From Fibrobacterota bacterium (GTDB lineage: Bacteria > Fibrobacterota > Chitinivibrionia > Chitinivibrionales > FEN-1185), in NCBI GenBank assembly GCA_003165595.1, contig PLWQ01000028.1:181144-245143 (forward strand): a stretch of DNA of 64,000 bases, in the 5' to 3' direction. The position numbers were made by a program, and so were the translations under genes. Below are positions 44,964-53,930 of the stretch, in pieces. Position 1 is the stretch's first letter. Each line of letters opens with the position of its first letter. The notes under the pieces are model-generated. The model was not told the origin of the DNA. It did no database searches and saw only the letters and a program-made list of their open reading frames with translations.

Positions 44964-45692
44964 TCAGCCGACCTCCATTTCAAAAATCGAAGCCAGACGT
45001 TCCGGCATAAGCATTTCGGCAACCGGGCCGTACAGCACCTTTCCCTGATGCAGCCACACCACATGTTGAGCATGCTCCCGGACAATAGGCAGGTCGTGGG
45101 TCACCAGCAGCACCGTAATTTCCTTTTCCCGGTGAATCCTTGAAATAAATTCCAGGACCGCGTGCGTCGCTGCCGCGTCCACCGCAGCCGTCGGCTCGTC
45201 GAGAACAAGAACGTCCGGCTGTGTGACGAGCGCACGCGCGATAAGCACACGCTGTTTTTGACCGCCCGACAGCTCCGCGAACCTCGCCGTCGCAAAGCCC
45301 TGAGCGCCAGCCGCTTCGAGGCACACGTGCGTGAATTCACGCTCGCTGGCAGGCACGAACCTGCCCGGTTTGATGCGACCGTACGAGCCCATGAGCGCGA
45401 CGTCGAAGCCGGTAAAGGGATAGAGCGGGTCGAGGGCGCTTGATTGCGGAACGTACCCGAAGATTATCGGCGTTCCGGAAGGTTTCGCCAGCGCAACGCG
45501 GCCTACCACCGGAGGAATCAAGCCGAGAATCGTCTTGAGCAACGTTGATTTACCAGAACCGTTGGAGCCGAGGACCGCGGTAAAACTCCCTTGGTTGATG
45601 GAGAGGGAGATATCCCTCAAAAGGGGCTCGCCGTTGTAGCCGATGCTCAGGTTCTCAAAAGTAATTATGGCTGAATTCATCCCAGGCACCAT
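44964..45692 (-). CDS. znuC: Zinc/manganese ABC transporter ATPase
   Basis: The 242-residue ATPase has Walker A GSNGSGKS, Q-loop GYVPQSSALDP, signature LSGGQKQR, Walker B VLVLDEPTAAVD and switch His in LVTHDLP. These are complete. AAAGGAG lies immediately before the first ATG; the next codon, GTG, is better spaced and could be the real start. It is nearly contiguous with znuB. A gap of 170 bp separates it from znuA. Confidence 0.93.
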   Translation of the reverse strand: MVPGMNSAIITFENLSIGYNGEPLLRDISLSINQGSFTAVLGSNGSGKSTLLKTILGLIPPVVGRVALAKPSGTPIIFGYVPQSSALDPLYPFTGFDVALMGSYGRIKPGRFVPASEREFTHVCLEAAGAQGFATARFAELSGGQKQRVLIARALVTQPDVLVLDEPTAAVDAAATHAVLEFISRIHREKEITVLLVTHDLPIVREHAQHVVWLHQGKVLYGPVAEMLMPERLASIFEMEVG

Positions 45693-45862
45693 TCTCCTTT
45701 CGGGTGTATTTCACGGCGCAACCTATTTACCCGCTCCGCCAATTTTCGCGGCGAGACGGTTTCCACATCCACCCAAATCGCGTCACGTCTCGCGTTCTTC
45801 CAAGGCAACCTGCGGTCGGATCCGCCCGGAACCGATTCCGGGCGCAATCTTGATTGCGGAGA

Positions 45863-46792
45863 CTACTTGCCTACCGCATCGACCATGGTGCTCACGATAT
45901 AGTCCATCATTTCAATATACGTGTCGGTCTGAGCAACCCCTCCCGGCATAATCGGCAATGTCACCAGTTTGGCGCCGGCTTTCTCTGCAATCAGCCTAGG
46001 AACTTTTTCCGGGAATTGCGGCTCGCGCACGACAAGCGGCACGTGGTCGGCTTTCATCATGGAAATCAGTTCTTCGATATGCCTCGGCGTCGGATCAATT
46101 CCCGGCTTGAGTTCAATTGTACCAACGTAACGCAGGCCGAAACGATCGGCAAAATAGGGCCAGTGCTCGTGATATGACACAAACTGCAAGCCTTTGAGCG
46201 GCTTCATCTTTTCCCGCCACGCGACGATCTTGGTATCGAGTTCCGCTAGATATGTATCGCGGTTGCGCTCAAAGACCGCCCGGTCCTTGGGATCGAATGC
46301 CACAAGGGCTTCACAGATTTCCTTTACCGCGGTTTCGGCCAGGACTGGATCCAGCATGTAGTGCGGGTTTCCATAAGGATGCACGTCGCCGCCGGAGTGG
46401 TCAGTGGTCTTGGGCACGTCAACCGGAACGATGTTTCTTGCACAGTCAACATATCCCTGATGCCCTACCTGTATCCGGGGATTCTTGCTAGCCTCAAGGA
46501 GTGCGGGCAAAAAGGCGTGCTCACAATCGAAACCGACGAGCACCACAAGATCGGCCCTGTTGAGCACCGGAACGAAACTGGGCTTCATAGGCACGCCGTG
46601 CGTGTCTTCGACTCCCGTGGCAAGACTGCGAACATCCACAAGGTCCTTTCCGACTTCGCGCGTAAAGTCCGCCAGGTCCGTAAGCGTTGTCACCACGCGG
46701 ACTTTTGCCTGTACGGGCAACGCCGCCCCGAATAATGCGGCTACGACGAGACAGATGGTGGTAAGTAAACGGATTGCGTTTTTCATTTGCAT
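45863..46792 (-). CDS. znuA: Zinc/manganese ABC transporter substrate-binding protein
   Basis: The 309-residue cluster A-I binding protein has a signal peptide ending VQAK. Probable metal ligands are the His in EDTHGVP, the His in GNPHYMLDP, the His in SYHEHWPYFADRFGL, and an acidic residue near the C-terminus. A short His-containing loop (TTDHSGGDVHPYG) is present but lacks the long His/Asp tract of many ZnuA proteins. It lies between the porin gene and znuC in one direction, so it feeds metal from the porin side to the ABC channel. Confidence 0.9.
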   Translation of the reverse strand: MQMKNAIRLLTTICLVVAALFGAALPVQAKVRVVTTLTDLADFTREVGKDLVDVRSLATGVEDTHGVPMKPSFVPVLNRADLVVLVGFDCEHAFLPALLEASKNPRIQVGHQGYVDCARNIVPVDVPKTTDHSGGDVHPYGNPHYMLDPVLAETAVKEICEALVAFDPKDRAVFERNRDTYLAELDTKIVAWREKMKPLKGLQFVSYHEHWPYFADRFGLRYVGTIELKPGIDPTPRHIEELISMMKADHVPLVVREPQFPEKVPRLIAEKAGAKLVTLPIMPGGVAQTDTYIEMMDYIVSTMVDAVGK

Positions 46793-46847
46793 TTTCCTTC
46801 CCTAGTTAAATCCCGGTAATCGTCTTAATCCTGAAAATCCCGGCCGG

Positions 46848-48233
46848 TCAACGCTGTTGCCAACCGTGAGAGTGCGAACCGATGATCCACGACCATTGCA
46901 TGTAAACGGCATCGTCATTTGATAAGCCGAGAACGTGATTGCTTTCGGTATGAGTGTATTGAAGCCGCAACTGGTTCCAATGGCTCAGCGCCCAGGTGAT
47001 GTAGGGCGAATATTGCGCCGTTTGGTCATGAGCGTTTAGATTATTCTGCACCCACTCATACAAAAACCCCGCGGACCACTCACGGCTGAATTTGTAGGTC
47101 AAATAGGAGTAGACGCCCCACGCGCCGACCGAGTCCTCGCCCATGATACTTCCGGCGGAAACGCTGTCGCGATATACGTTGTCGCTGTAGAGCGCCTCTG
47201 TGCCCCATGTCAAGCTTTGGAACTGGTTGTTACGCAAGGGAACCCACTTAAGGGAAAAATCCGCCCCAACCAACCGCCGTTTCTTTTCGGTGAGCGTGCT
47301 ACCGTCCGGTTGCACCAGCACGCCGCCCCTGTCCTCGGTTCTGGGGTTGTAAAGACCCGAGACGCCCATTTCGGCCTGCCAATCGGGTGTCAGGTCGAAA
47401 TAGGTCGACAGCCGGCCCCAGTAGTTAAGCTCGTCAAATTGCCGGATGTCGCCGGGATTGCTTGGTGGAATGTCTCCTCCGAAACCATCGCCCGCGCCCG
47501 CAGAGAGGCTTACGTACTGCGGCAGCGGTATCAGCCAGTTTATCTGAAATCCGTCGCTCCTTGATTCGCCGCCGATGTACTCGTCAAGCACGAGCGGCCG
47601 ATTAACAAAGGGGAGCTCGTGATCGTGGATGTATCCCAAGCGTCCAAATTCACCAAAGAACCGTCCCGCTTTGAGTTCAAGATTCCATGGAAGCGAGTTG
47701 GTCTGCAACGCGGCTTCTTCGATGCCCATAGTGGCTTCGCCGGTAACCGGATCCGCCGAGGCATTGATAACCGCGTAGCCCTTGGCGAAGGGATCCACCG
47801 ATGCCGCGACGTTGAGTTCCACCGATCGCGCATTTATGTCGATCCCGCCTGGACGATCGCTGCCGGTTTCCACCTTGCCTTGCGTGCGATACGACGTGAC
47901 CAACTCGCCGACCAAACCGATAGACGGATTGAATTCGTTCGGCTTAGACTGCTTCTGTGCCCCGGAAATGGAATTGACTTTCTCGGTCAATTCTTCAATC
48001 CGCTCCTCCAAATCCCGTACGGACTTTTGATCGACCGCGGAAGGCGCCGAGGGTGCGGCCGCCGTTTTTGCCATATCCGAAGCGGAAATTCCTTTTTTCA
48101 AGTCGTTTACCTGCTGCTGCAAAAGTTGTATCTGTTGCTTGAGGGAGTCCAGCGGCGACTCGCTCTTCTGGGCGTATGAGACGGTAGTCGTTGCACCGAT
48201 AATAAGGCACAACAACGAAGGAAATATTTTCAT
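46848..48233 (-). CDS. Outer-membrane porin with coiled-coil N-terminus, probably metal-regulated
   Basis: ATG 48233 follows AAAAGGAG. The 461-residue protein has a signal peptide (ending VSYAQ), a coiled coil (about 22-90: LDSLKQQIQLLQQQVNDLKK and EERIEELTEKV) and a barrel (110-461). The barrel includes LELKAGRFFGEFGRLGYIHDHELPF-type strands and many aromatic belt residues. Its place as first gene before znuA-znuC-znuB suggests it admits zinc or a zinc complex. The C-terminus (WIIGSHSHGWQQR) adds His residues, which is unusual for a barrel end. Confidence 0.8.
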   Translation of the reverse strand: MKIFPSLLCLIIGATTTVSYAQKSESPLDSLKQQIQLLQQQVNDLKKGISASDMAKTAAAPSAPSAVDQKSVRDLEERIEELTEKVNSISGAQKQSKPNEFNPSIGLVGELVTSYRTQGKVETGSDRPGGIDINARSVELNVAASVDPFAKGYAVINASADPVTGEATMGIEEAALQTNSLPWNLELKAGRFFGEFGRLGYIHDHELPFVNRPLVLDEYIGGESRSDGFQINWLIPLPQYVSLSAGAGDGFGGDIPPSNPGDIRQFDELNYWGRLSTYFDLTPDWQAEMGVSGLYNPRTEDRGGVLVQPDGSTLTEKKRRLVGADFSLKWVPLRNNQFQSLTWGTEALYSDNVYRDSVSAGSIMGEDSVGAWGVYSYLTYKFSREWSAGFLYEWVQNNLNAHDQTAQYSPYITWALSHWNQLRLQYTHTESNHVLGLSNDDAVYMQWSWIIGSHSHGWQQR

Positions 48234-48238
48234 TGTTT

Positions 48239-48299
48239 CTCCTTTTGTAAAAGGCTGCTCTGTTCCTCGCACTATGAGCACCGAACGCCTCATGAACAG
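48239..48299 (-). promoter_or_regulatory. Leader hairpins before the porin gene, one masking its ribosome-binding site
   Basis: On the minus strand the Shine-Dalgarno AAAAGGAG (48239-48246) lies in a small hairpin CCTTT-TACA-AAAGG (48241-48254). Just upstream, CTGTTC-ATGAG pairs with CTCAT and GAACAG (48260-48299) to give a longer stem with one bulge. Both lie between the HHHSDG-protein gene and the porin gene. Confidence 0.35.
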
Positions 48300-48476
48300 G
48301 AGGGCTGGATACATAGTGTCGGTTCGTGGAAATTCATTACATCCCCCTCCCTGGAATCGGCGGGGACAGGTTCTCGCTTCTTCCGCTTGTGCGACGTGCC
48401 ATGGCATGCAAGAAACAGCATGCAATCGAAATGCCATTTATTGGACATTGGCTTTCGAAAAGGCTGCCGGCGGATT

Positions 48477-48791
48477 TCAGACAATGGGTGGAGGCAAAGG
48501 CGGGCCGCGGGTTTGATATGACGTGTGGATCGCGGGCGTGCAGGATTGGACGGAAAACTGAATTGCCTCGGACGGAATGGCGGCAGCCGGCATGGAAAAC
48601 GTGCATTCGGCAATGGATGGCTGGTGCTGCGCGACACAGAGAGAACAATCGCCATGTTCCTGGCCGTCCGAATGGTGGTGCGCAGGAAGAAGAACGCAGA
48701 GGTAGAGGCTGAGAAACAGGGTGCACGCAACGGAAAGCAGCCTGTTGCGTCGCATGTGCAGAATGGATAATGATTTTGGATGACCGAACAT
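48477..48791 (-). CDS. Small exported His/Cys-rich protein (HHHSDG family), second copy
   Basis: Homologous to the 26624 gene: a signal-like segment (LSVACTLFLSLYLCVLLP) followed by AHHHSDGQEHGDCSLC, then VQSCTPAI and RGPP. The start is uncertain; Met at 48791 gives 104 residues and mirrors the N-terminus of the paralogue, Met at 48758 is an alternative. It lies upstream of, and in line with, the porin-znuA-znuC-znuB genes. Periplasmic metal binding or sensing is inferred from the motif and from recurrence beside metal uptake genes. Confidence 0.55.
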   Translation of the reverse strand: MFGHPKSLSILHMRRNRLLSVACTLFLSLYLCVLLPAHHHSDGQEHGDCSLCVAQHQPSIAECTFSMPAAAIPSEAIQFSVQSCTPAIHTSYQTRGPPLPPPIV

Positions 48792-49044
48792 AGGATATAA
48801 ATTCGTATCCTGCCGGGTTTTATTGCTACTAAAAAAGCGGAAAAGTGTATCACGACAAATTGGTATTGAAGGGACTGGAGGCATTCCCCGGCTTTTGCAG
48901 CAAGATTGTTGTGTGATTCTATAGTACCCGTTGTATTTTACCGCGGTACCTAACTCAAACCTGGAGGGTTTTGAAAATCAAAACACGCTGATTCGTCCGG
49001 TCGGCCGACTTACGCGTGGAAAACAATCATCAACGGAGGACTGC

Positions 49045-49761
49045 ATGATCCGTCTATCCTGCCTTTTTTCTACTTGTGTGCTCGCATCGGTTTCCGCAGG
49101 TTTCGCCTCTCCCACAATTGCCGTCGACAAAACAACCTTTGATTGCGGCGTTATCCTCGAAGGAAAAACCGACAAACTCCACGCTCAGTTTACAGTCAAG
49201 AACACCGGCGACGCTCCGCTTAGAATCGACAACGTGCGGCCGGGCTGCGGATGCACGGTCGTCAAGTTCGATACGCTGGTTTTGCCGGGAAAATCGAGTG
49301 TGATCCAGTCGACGGTCAACATCGCCAATTTCCATTCCGGCGCGCTGTCGAAGTCCATCACGGTCCAATCAAACGCGTCGAACAGCCCTTCGATGCAGCT
49401 TACCATCACCGCCTCTATAAAGCCGATTATCGAAGTGTCAGAGCAATATGTTACGTTGACCCAGCAGAAGCCGCACACCATTGTGCTGGCTTCCGCCAAA
49501 AAGGACCTTCACATCACCGAAGTAATCTTGAAGACCGCGTCGTCCGGTGCTTCCTCGACTCCTTCCTGGCAAACGACCGTGCCCCTGCAGATCGCATTCA
49601 AGGTAGCCTCGACAGATTCGACTCGATCCGACGGGCTTCTGGTTTTCAAGCTCGACCTTACCGCGCCGGCAGTTACGGAACGGATGTCCGGGCAATTCGT
49701 GATAAAGACAAACCATCCGGACAAGCCGGAGATATTGCTCAACGGGTCGATTGAGCGGTAG
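49045..49761 (+). CDS. Exported DUF1573 protein, copy 1
   Basis: ATG 49045 follows GGAGGA. The 238-residue product has a signal peptide (1-20) and a DUF1573 Ig-like domain (about 21-120). The latter has FDCGVILEGKTDKLHAQFTV, NTGDAPLRI and VRPGCGCTVVKFD, the conserved Cys pair region. A second beta domain follows and ends in KTNHPDKPEILLNGSI. DUF1573 domains are found in envelope proteins of FCB bacteria; function unknown. A close paralogue follows 127 bp downstream. Confidence 0.82.
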   Translation: MIRLSCLFSTCVLASVSAGFASPTIAVDKTTFDCGVILEGKTDKLHAQFTVKNTGDAPLRIDNVRPGCGCTVVKFDTLVLPGKSSVIQSTVNIANFHSGALSKSITVQSNASNSPSMQLTITASIKPIIEVSEQYVTLTQQKPHTIVLASAKKDLHITEVILKTASSGASSTPSWQTTVPLQIAFKVASTDSTRSDGLLVFKLDLTAPAVTERMSGQFVIKTNHPDKPEILLNGSIER

Positions 49762-49888
49762 CCGACATTCTTGCGCCCGATCCGCAGATCATGGGCGCGC
49801 TGGGGTGCGCGATTGAGGCTGCGAGGTCAAGCGGGTAGTCCGCTCATGGCCGTTGAGCATGCAGTATTTTTTCTGTGGAGGACCCGCC

Positions 49889-50602
49889 ATGCCTTGTTCC
49901 GGCGGCGCAATCTTGCTATTCACCGCAATTTCGATAACACAGGTCTTTGCCGCGCCAAAGATCGAAGTGGACAGGTCAACGTTTGATTGCGGCACGGTCG
50001 TTGAAGGGCAAAAGGACCAGATCAACGCTTACTTCACAATAAAGAACACCGGCGACGCTTTGCTCGAGATCGAGAATGTCCGGCCGGGATGCGGATGCAC
50101 CGTGGTCAAGTTCGACACCGTGGTGGCGCCCGGGAAATCCGGCGTCATCAGGTCAACGGTGAACCTGGCGGGCTTTCACACGGGACCGATTTCCAAGTTT
50201 GTCACCGTTATCTCGAACGCGGCGAACAACGGCTCCCTGCGGCTGACGATCACCGCAATGCTCAAACCTGCGATAGAGCTTTCGGAGGATTACATTTCCC
50301 TTGCGCAGCGTGTGCCGCACACGGTCGTTTTTGCCTGCACCCAAAAGGACCTTCGAGTCACGTCGGTGGGGCTTTCCTCTTCGGCTTCTTCACCCACAGC
50401 CACACTTTGGCAATCGAACCTTCCGGTGCCTATTCAATACAAATGGATTCCCACCGATTCGACCCGCGCCAACGGAATGAGGGTCTTTAGGCTTGTGCTC
50501 ACTGCGCCTGAGGTTCAGGAACGGCTGCCGGGACAATTCCTCATCTCGACCAATAATCCGGACAAGCCGGAAATCCGGCTGAGCGGCTCGATCGAAAAGT
50601 AG
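49889..50602 (+). CDS. Exported DUF1573 protein, copy 2
   Basis: I chose ATG 49889 because GGAGG stands just upstream; this makes it 237 residues, the same size as its paralogue. Signal peptide ending QVFAAP, then FDCGTVVEGQKDQINAYFTI, NTGDALLEI and VRPGCGCTVVKFD as in copy 1, and the same terminal STNNPDKPEIRLSGSIEK. A tandem gene duplication is evident from near-identical motifs along the whole length. It is convergent with ygiD. Confidence 0.82.
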   Translation: MPCSGGAILLFTAISITQVFAAPKIEVDRSTFDCGTVVEGQKDQINAYFTIKNTGDALLEIENVRPGCGCTVVKFDTVVAPGKSGVIRSTVNLAGFHTGPISKFVTVISNAANNGSLRLTITAMLKPAIELSEDYISLAQRVPHTVVFACTQKDLRVTSVGLSSSASSPTATLWQSNLPVPIQYKWIPTDSTRANGMRVFRLVLTAPEVQERLPGQFLISTNNPDKPEIRLSGSIEK

Positions 50603-50610
50603 GCCGCGAA

Positions 50611-51423
50611 TCAATGTGCTCCAATTAGGAACGACGTCATGGTGAGCGAACCCGCCACCGGCTTGTCGTTGAACCATTCAATCGGCTCCCCGCTTCGCCT
50701 GAGCGCAAGAACGTACAGCATGGGAAGGTAATGCTCCGGCGTGGGCACGGCAAGCCGTACGGCCTTACCCAGTGATTGGTATTCCGTCAACTTCTCGTGC
50801 TTGTTGTCGGCTATCAGCTTTTTGAACAGTTGGTTGGCCTCCACGGCCCATTCGAATCCGAAGGGCTTGTTGAAGTCCTGCGGACCATCGCCGGAAAATT
50901 CGACGAGCCCGAGGTTGTGCACGAGATTTCCGCTCCCCACGATGAGCACGCCGTTATCCCGCAGCGGTGCAAGGCCCTTCGCAAGATCGTACTGTTGGCG
51001 CGCAGACCTGCCGGTGTCCAGGCTTAACTGGACAATGGGCACATCCGCATCCGGATACATGCGCGACAGCACGCTCCAGCAGCCATGGTCGAGCCCCCAT
51101 TCGTTATCAAAGGCAACGTCCGCATTCCTGAGCGCCTTCTTCACTTCGGCAGCAAGCCACGCGTTTCCCGGCGCCGGATATTGCACTTCGTAAAGTTCGC
51201 GCGGGAACCCGCCGAAATCGTGGATGGTAGGGGGCTGTTCCATCGCCGTCACGCGCACCCCGGCGGTTTCCCAATGCGCCGAAATGCACAGAACCGCCTT
51301 AGGGGGCGGCACTCTCGCCGCGAGCGCACTCCACTCCCGCGAAAACTCGTTGTCTTCGATCGCATTCATGGGGCTGCCGTGACCGACGAAGAGAACGGGC
51401 ATGACCACGTCGTTTGATTTCAT
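50611..51423 (-). CDS. ygiD: 4,5-DOPA extradiol dioxygenase-like protein (YgiD/DODA family)
   Basis: ATG 51423 follows GGAAGG. The 270-residue protein belongs to LigB-type class III ring-opening dioxygenases that bind Zn(II) or Fe(II). Probable ligands are the His residues in FVGHGSP, ISAHWET and LDHGCW. GSGNLVHNLG and PTPEHYLPMLYVLAL are also typical. In E. coli, YgiD opens DOPA in vitro, but its physiological substrate is unclear. It lies between DUF1573 genes and nikR with no evident pathway. Confidence 0.85.
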   Translation of the reverse strand: MKSNDVVMPVLFVGHGSPMNAIEDNEFSREWSALAARVPPPKAVLCISAHWETAGVRVTAMEQPPTIHDFGGFPRELYEVQYPAPGNAWLAAEVKKALRNADVAFDNEWGLDHGCWSVLSRMYPDADVPIVQLSLDTGRSARQQYDLAKGLAPLRDNGVLIVGSGNLVHNLGLVEFSGDGPQDFNKPFGFEWAVEANQLFKKLIADNKHEKLTEYQSLGKAVRLAVPTPEHYLPMLYVLALRRSGEPIEWFNDKPVAGSLTMTSFLIGAH

Positions 51424-51495
51424 TGGAGCCTTCCAAAGCTGGTTGTTAGGGAAATTGAGCACGTAAACCGGTCGGACGGAGAGTCGATGCCGCCG

Positions 51496-51912
51496 CTACC
51501 GCAGCTCTTTTCCCGTGCTCGACATCGACAACGTCACGTGCATCACGCCCTTTTGGGCCTTCATCCTGTTTGACAAATCGGTAACGTCACAGGCTTTTCC
51601 TTTTACCGCCAGAATCTCCAGGCAGTGATGATGGTCGAGGTGGACGTGCTGGGAGGAGATCACAAGCGACTGAAAATCGTGCTGAATGTCCATGAGGTTG
51701 TTCACCAGCTCGCGCTTATGATGATCGTAGATCATGGTGATGGCGCCGGCAACTTCGTTGTCGCACAGCCATTGTTTCTTGACAAGCTCCTCGCGGATGA
51801 GGTCGCGGATCGCTTCCGACCGGTTCCTGTAGTTGTTCGCTTCGATGTGTTTGTCGAAGTCGCGGATAAGATCCTTTTCAAGGGAGATGCCGAAGCGGTA
51901 GAGATTACTCAT
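51496..51912 (-). CDS. nikR: Nickel-responsive transcriptional regulator NikR
   Basis: The 138-residue protein has an N-terminal ribbon-helix-helix (1-45, YRFGISLEKDLIRDFDKHIE) and a C-terminal ACT-like nickel-binding domain. The four high-affinity ligands of E. coli NikR (His76, His87, His89, Cys95) correspond to His78, His89, His91 and Cys97 here. With Ni(II) the tetramer represses uptake genes. The likely targets are nikMNQO and the divergent receptor at 24 kb, 27 kb away, whose promoter has two palindromes. AGAAGG precedes the start. Confidence 0.95.
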   Translation of the reverse strand: MSNLYRFGISLEKDLIRDFDKHIEANNYRNRSEAIRDLIREELVKKQWLCDNEVAGAITMIYDHHKRELVNNLMDIQHDFQSLVISSQHVHLDHHHCLEILAVKGKACDVTDLSNRMKAQKGVMHVTLSMSSTGKELR

Positions 51913-51978
51913 TGTTCGACCTTCTGCTCATGTGCGAATTCGTTCTTTTGTGACAATTGGTGTTGCCTTTGTTGTGCG

Positions 51979-52056
51979 CATTGAAGACCCCCGCAACACC
52001 ACGACTACGACTGCATGCAACACTACAGGAGTAGCCGCTCTTGCGAACCTGCGGGG
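51979..52056 (-). repeat. Dispersed repeat R1, copy 3 (inverse orientation)
   Basis: Matches copy 2 (106-183) in reverse complement with three mismatches in 78 bp. Terminal CCCCGCA (51989-51995) and TGCGGGG (52050-52056) are conserved. It lies between nikR and the downstream end of the sugar transferase gene, in the upstream region of nikR. Confidence 0.8.
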
Positions 52057-52126
52057 ACCGCGATTACAACCGGATGTACACCCCAGTGAGCAGCCTGCAA
52101 TGCGCAAACTTGGGGATTCACTTCTT

Positions 52127-53614
52127 TCAATGCGCTCCCTTGCCCGTAAACACCACAAGAATGGTGTGCAGCATGATCTTGAGGTCGAGCATAAGGGACA
52201 TGTTTTCGAAGTAGTACAAATCGTACATCACCTTCTGCTTGACATCCTCAATCGATGAATCGTATTTGTGCTTCACCTGCGCCCAGCCCGTGATACCCGG
52301 CTTCATTTTGATGCGGCGCACGTACCACGGGATCTCCTGCTTGAGCTGCTGGATAAAAAACGCCCGTTCCGGCCGGGGACCAACAAGGCTCATTTCGCCC
52401 GCCAGCACGTTGATGAACTGGGGTATTTCGTCAAGCCTCGTTTTCCGCAAAAACCGCCCCACCGGCGTGATCCGCGGGTCTTCTTTCTTGGCCCACATGG
52501 GACCGGTACGTTTCTCCGCGTCCTGGTACATGGAGCGGAACTTGTGCATGATGAACGGCTTGCCGTTCTGTCCCACGCGTTCCTGGTTGTAAATTGCTCT
52601 GCCGGGCGACGTAAGCCTGATGATCGCAGCGATGGCAAGCCAGGCCGGCGCTCCGAGCGCGAGCACGAGCAGCGACACGGCAAGGTCGATGATGCGCTTG
52701 ATCTGCGCTTCCCAGGCCGGCATGTGATCCTGCAGCAGTATCATGAGCGGTACGCCGAAGATCTGGTGGGTCTTGAGATGCCCCGAAATCACATCCATGA
52801 GCGACGGCACCATGTAAATGGTAAGCCGCAGGTCGCCGCAATAATTGACTATCTTGAGGATTTCGTTGGCCGAGCCCGACACGTGGGAAAAGATAAGCGC
52901 CGTGATTCGTTCCTTTTTGACAATGGCGGGAATATCGGAATACGTGCCGAGCACCGGCAGCCCGTCGCATTGCGTTCCGGCAAACTTGCCGTTGTCGTCG
53001 ATAAACCCGCGCACCTCGTAACCGAGCTGCGGGTAATGCTTGATTTCGTCGAGCAGCTGCACCCCCTGCTCCTGCGCGCCAATAATGAGCACTTTGCTCA
53101 CGCCGATGCCGCGCGTAAACAGAAATGAAAGCAGACTGTGCATGAGGAAGCGGTCGCTGGTGGCAAAGAACACCAGGCATGCCGCATACGTGAAGAGAAC
53201 GGCAAGCTTTGTTCTTGTCAATATTACGGTAAGGTTGCCGCTCCGGGCAAAGTCCATGAGTTGCGATGCGCTTGTAATGAGGAACAGGAAGAAAATACCG
53301 ATGGCGATGGTGCGCACCACAACAAAGAACTCGTCGAGCCTGGACTCCTTATACCAATCACGGTACAGGCCGGTAAAAAAGAACATAAGCACCCAGCCGG
53401 CGGCAACGATGATCGACAGCGTGATGTAGGAGGAAAATTCCAGGTCTGGATTGTAGCTTTCGGGGAAGATGTTGCTCCCGTAGCGGATCCAAAACGCGGA
53501 GGCGAAGGCGACATTGAATGCAATGACGTCAATGAGGAACGTGAGGGCTTTTTCGAAGAGTCGTGCGAACATATTTATTAGTTTTGGAACGCGCAGAGAA
53601 ATTGGGCGTTCCAC
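52127..53614 (-). CDS. Polyprenyl-phosphate glycosylphosphotransferase (exopolysaccharide initiation)
   Basis: The 495-residue membrane protein has four to five N-terminal helices, a CoA-binding-like Rossmann domain (about 150-290: GVSKVLIIGAQEQGVQLLDE), and a C-terminal bacterial sugar transferase domain. The latter has KRIIDLAVSLLVLALGAPAW, then QERVGQNGKPFIMHKFRSM, KTRLDEIPQFINVLAGEMSL and GPRPE. It transfers a sugar phosphate from a nucleotide sugar to undecaprenyl phosphate, the first step of capsule or exopolysaccharide synthesis (WbaP/WcaJ type). Met15 (53572) is an alternative start. No other glycan genes are adjacent. Confidence 0.92.
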   Translation of the reverse strand: MERPISLRVPKLINMFARLFEKALTFLIDVIAFNVAFASAFWIRYGSNIFPESYNPDLEFSSYITLSIIVAAGWVLMFFFTGLYRDWYKESRLDEFFVVVRTIAIGIFFLFLITSASQLMDFARSGNLTVILTRTKLAVLFTYAACLVFFATSDRFLMHSLLSFLFTRGIGVSKVLIIGAQEQGVQLLDEIKHYPQLGYEVRGFIDDNGKFAGTQCDGLPVLGTYSDIPAIVKKERITALIFSHVSGSANEILKIVNYCGDLRLTIYMVPSLMDVISGHLKTHQIFGVPLMILLQDHMPAWEAQIKRIIDLAVSLLVLALGAPAWLAIAAIIRLTSPGRAIYNQERVGQNGKPFIMHKFRSMYQDAEKRTGPMWAKKEDPRITPVGRFLRKTRLDEIPQFINVLAGEMSLVGPRPERAFFIQQLKQEIPWYVRRIKMKPGITGWAQVKHKYDSSIEDVKQKVMYDLYYFENMSLMLDLKIMLHTILVVFTGKGAH

Positions 53615-53742
53615 CGGCTAAAGCCGGTGGCGGCCCTCCTTTCGGGCTCGGCCAGTTGGCCTCGTTGCCGGATCGCCCCTACGCCTTGCGGCGGGGTCGA
53701 CCGGCAATGCGCTCCAGCGCACCCTTCAGTCCTGCCTAACGC
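53603..53742. repeat. GC-rich structured repeat, module A copy 1
   Basis: Begins TGGGCGTTCC and ends GCCTAACGC. It contains hairpins CCGGCT/AGCCGG and TGCGCT/AGCGCA (GCGCTCCAGCGC) and CGGGCTCGGCCA. A diverged copy with the same ends and inner hairpin is at 55158-55307. Together with module B it flanks the apgM-like gene. Confidence 0.7.
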
Positions 53743-53807
53743 AAAAATCAACTTCGAAATGCTGCCTCGTACTTGTTAAGCTGTTTTGCAATAGCAAAAC
53801 TCTCCGC

Positions 53808-53920
53808 GGGTGCCCCCCAGCAGAAGATTAACTCTTGCAACTACTCCTTCTTGGGGGTCACCCAGGAGGGCATGCGCCCGCCCAACTGGAAGGGCGGAAA
53901 GCGCACTTCCCCCACCAAAA
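53808..53920. repeat. Structured repeat, module B copy 1
   Basis: Shares the block TTCTTGGGGGTCACCCAGGA and GGGCATGCGCCCGCCCAAC with 55495-55637. On the minus strand GGGTG-CCCCC-AGAAG pairs with CTTCT-GGGGG-CACCC, and CCGCCC pairs with GGGCGG. A coding explanation is unlikely, because differences between the copies fall mainly at first codon positions. Confidence 0.7.
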
Positions 53921-53930
53921 CACTGCATTC

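Noticed and set aside
53603-53742. Integron attC site, because of GCCTAAC and strong hairpins
   Set aside because: The conserved ends have GTT and AAC in the wrong relative order for RYYYAAC...GTTRRRY, and no integrase or cassette array is present.
53808-53903. Small protein encoded by module B (FLGVTQEGMRPPN reading)
   Set aside because: Copy differences fall mostly at first codon positions, there is no start with a ribosome-binding site, and a conserved hairpin explains the similarity better.
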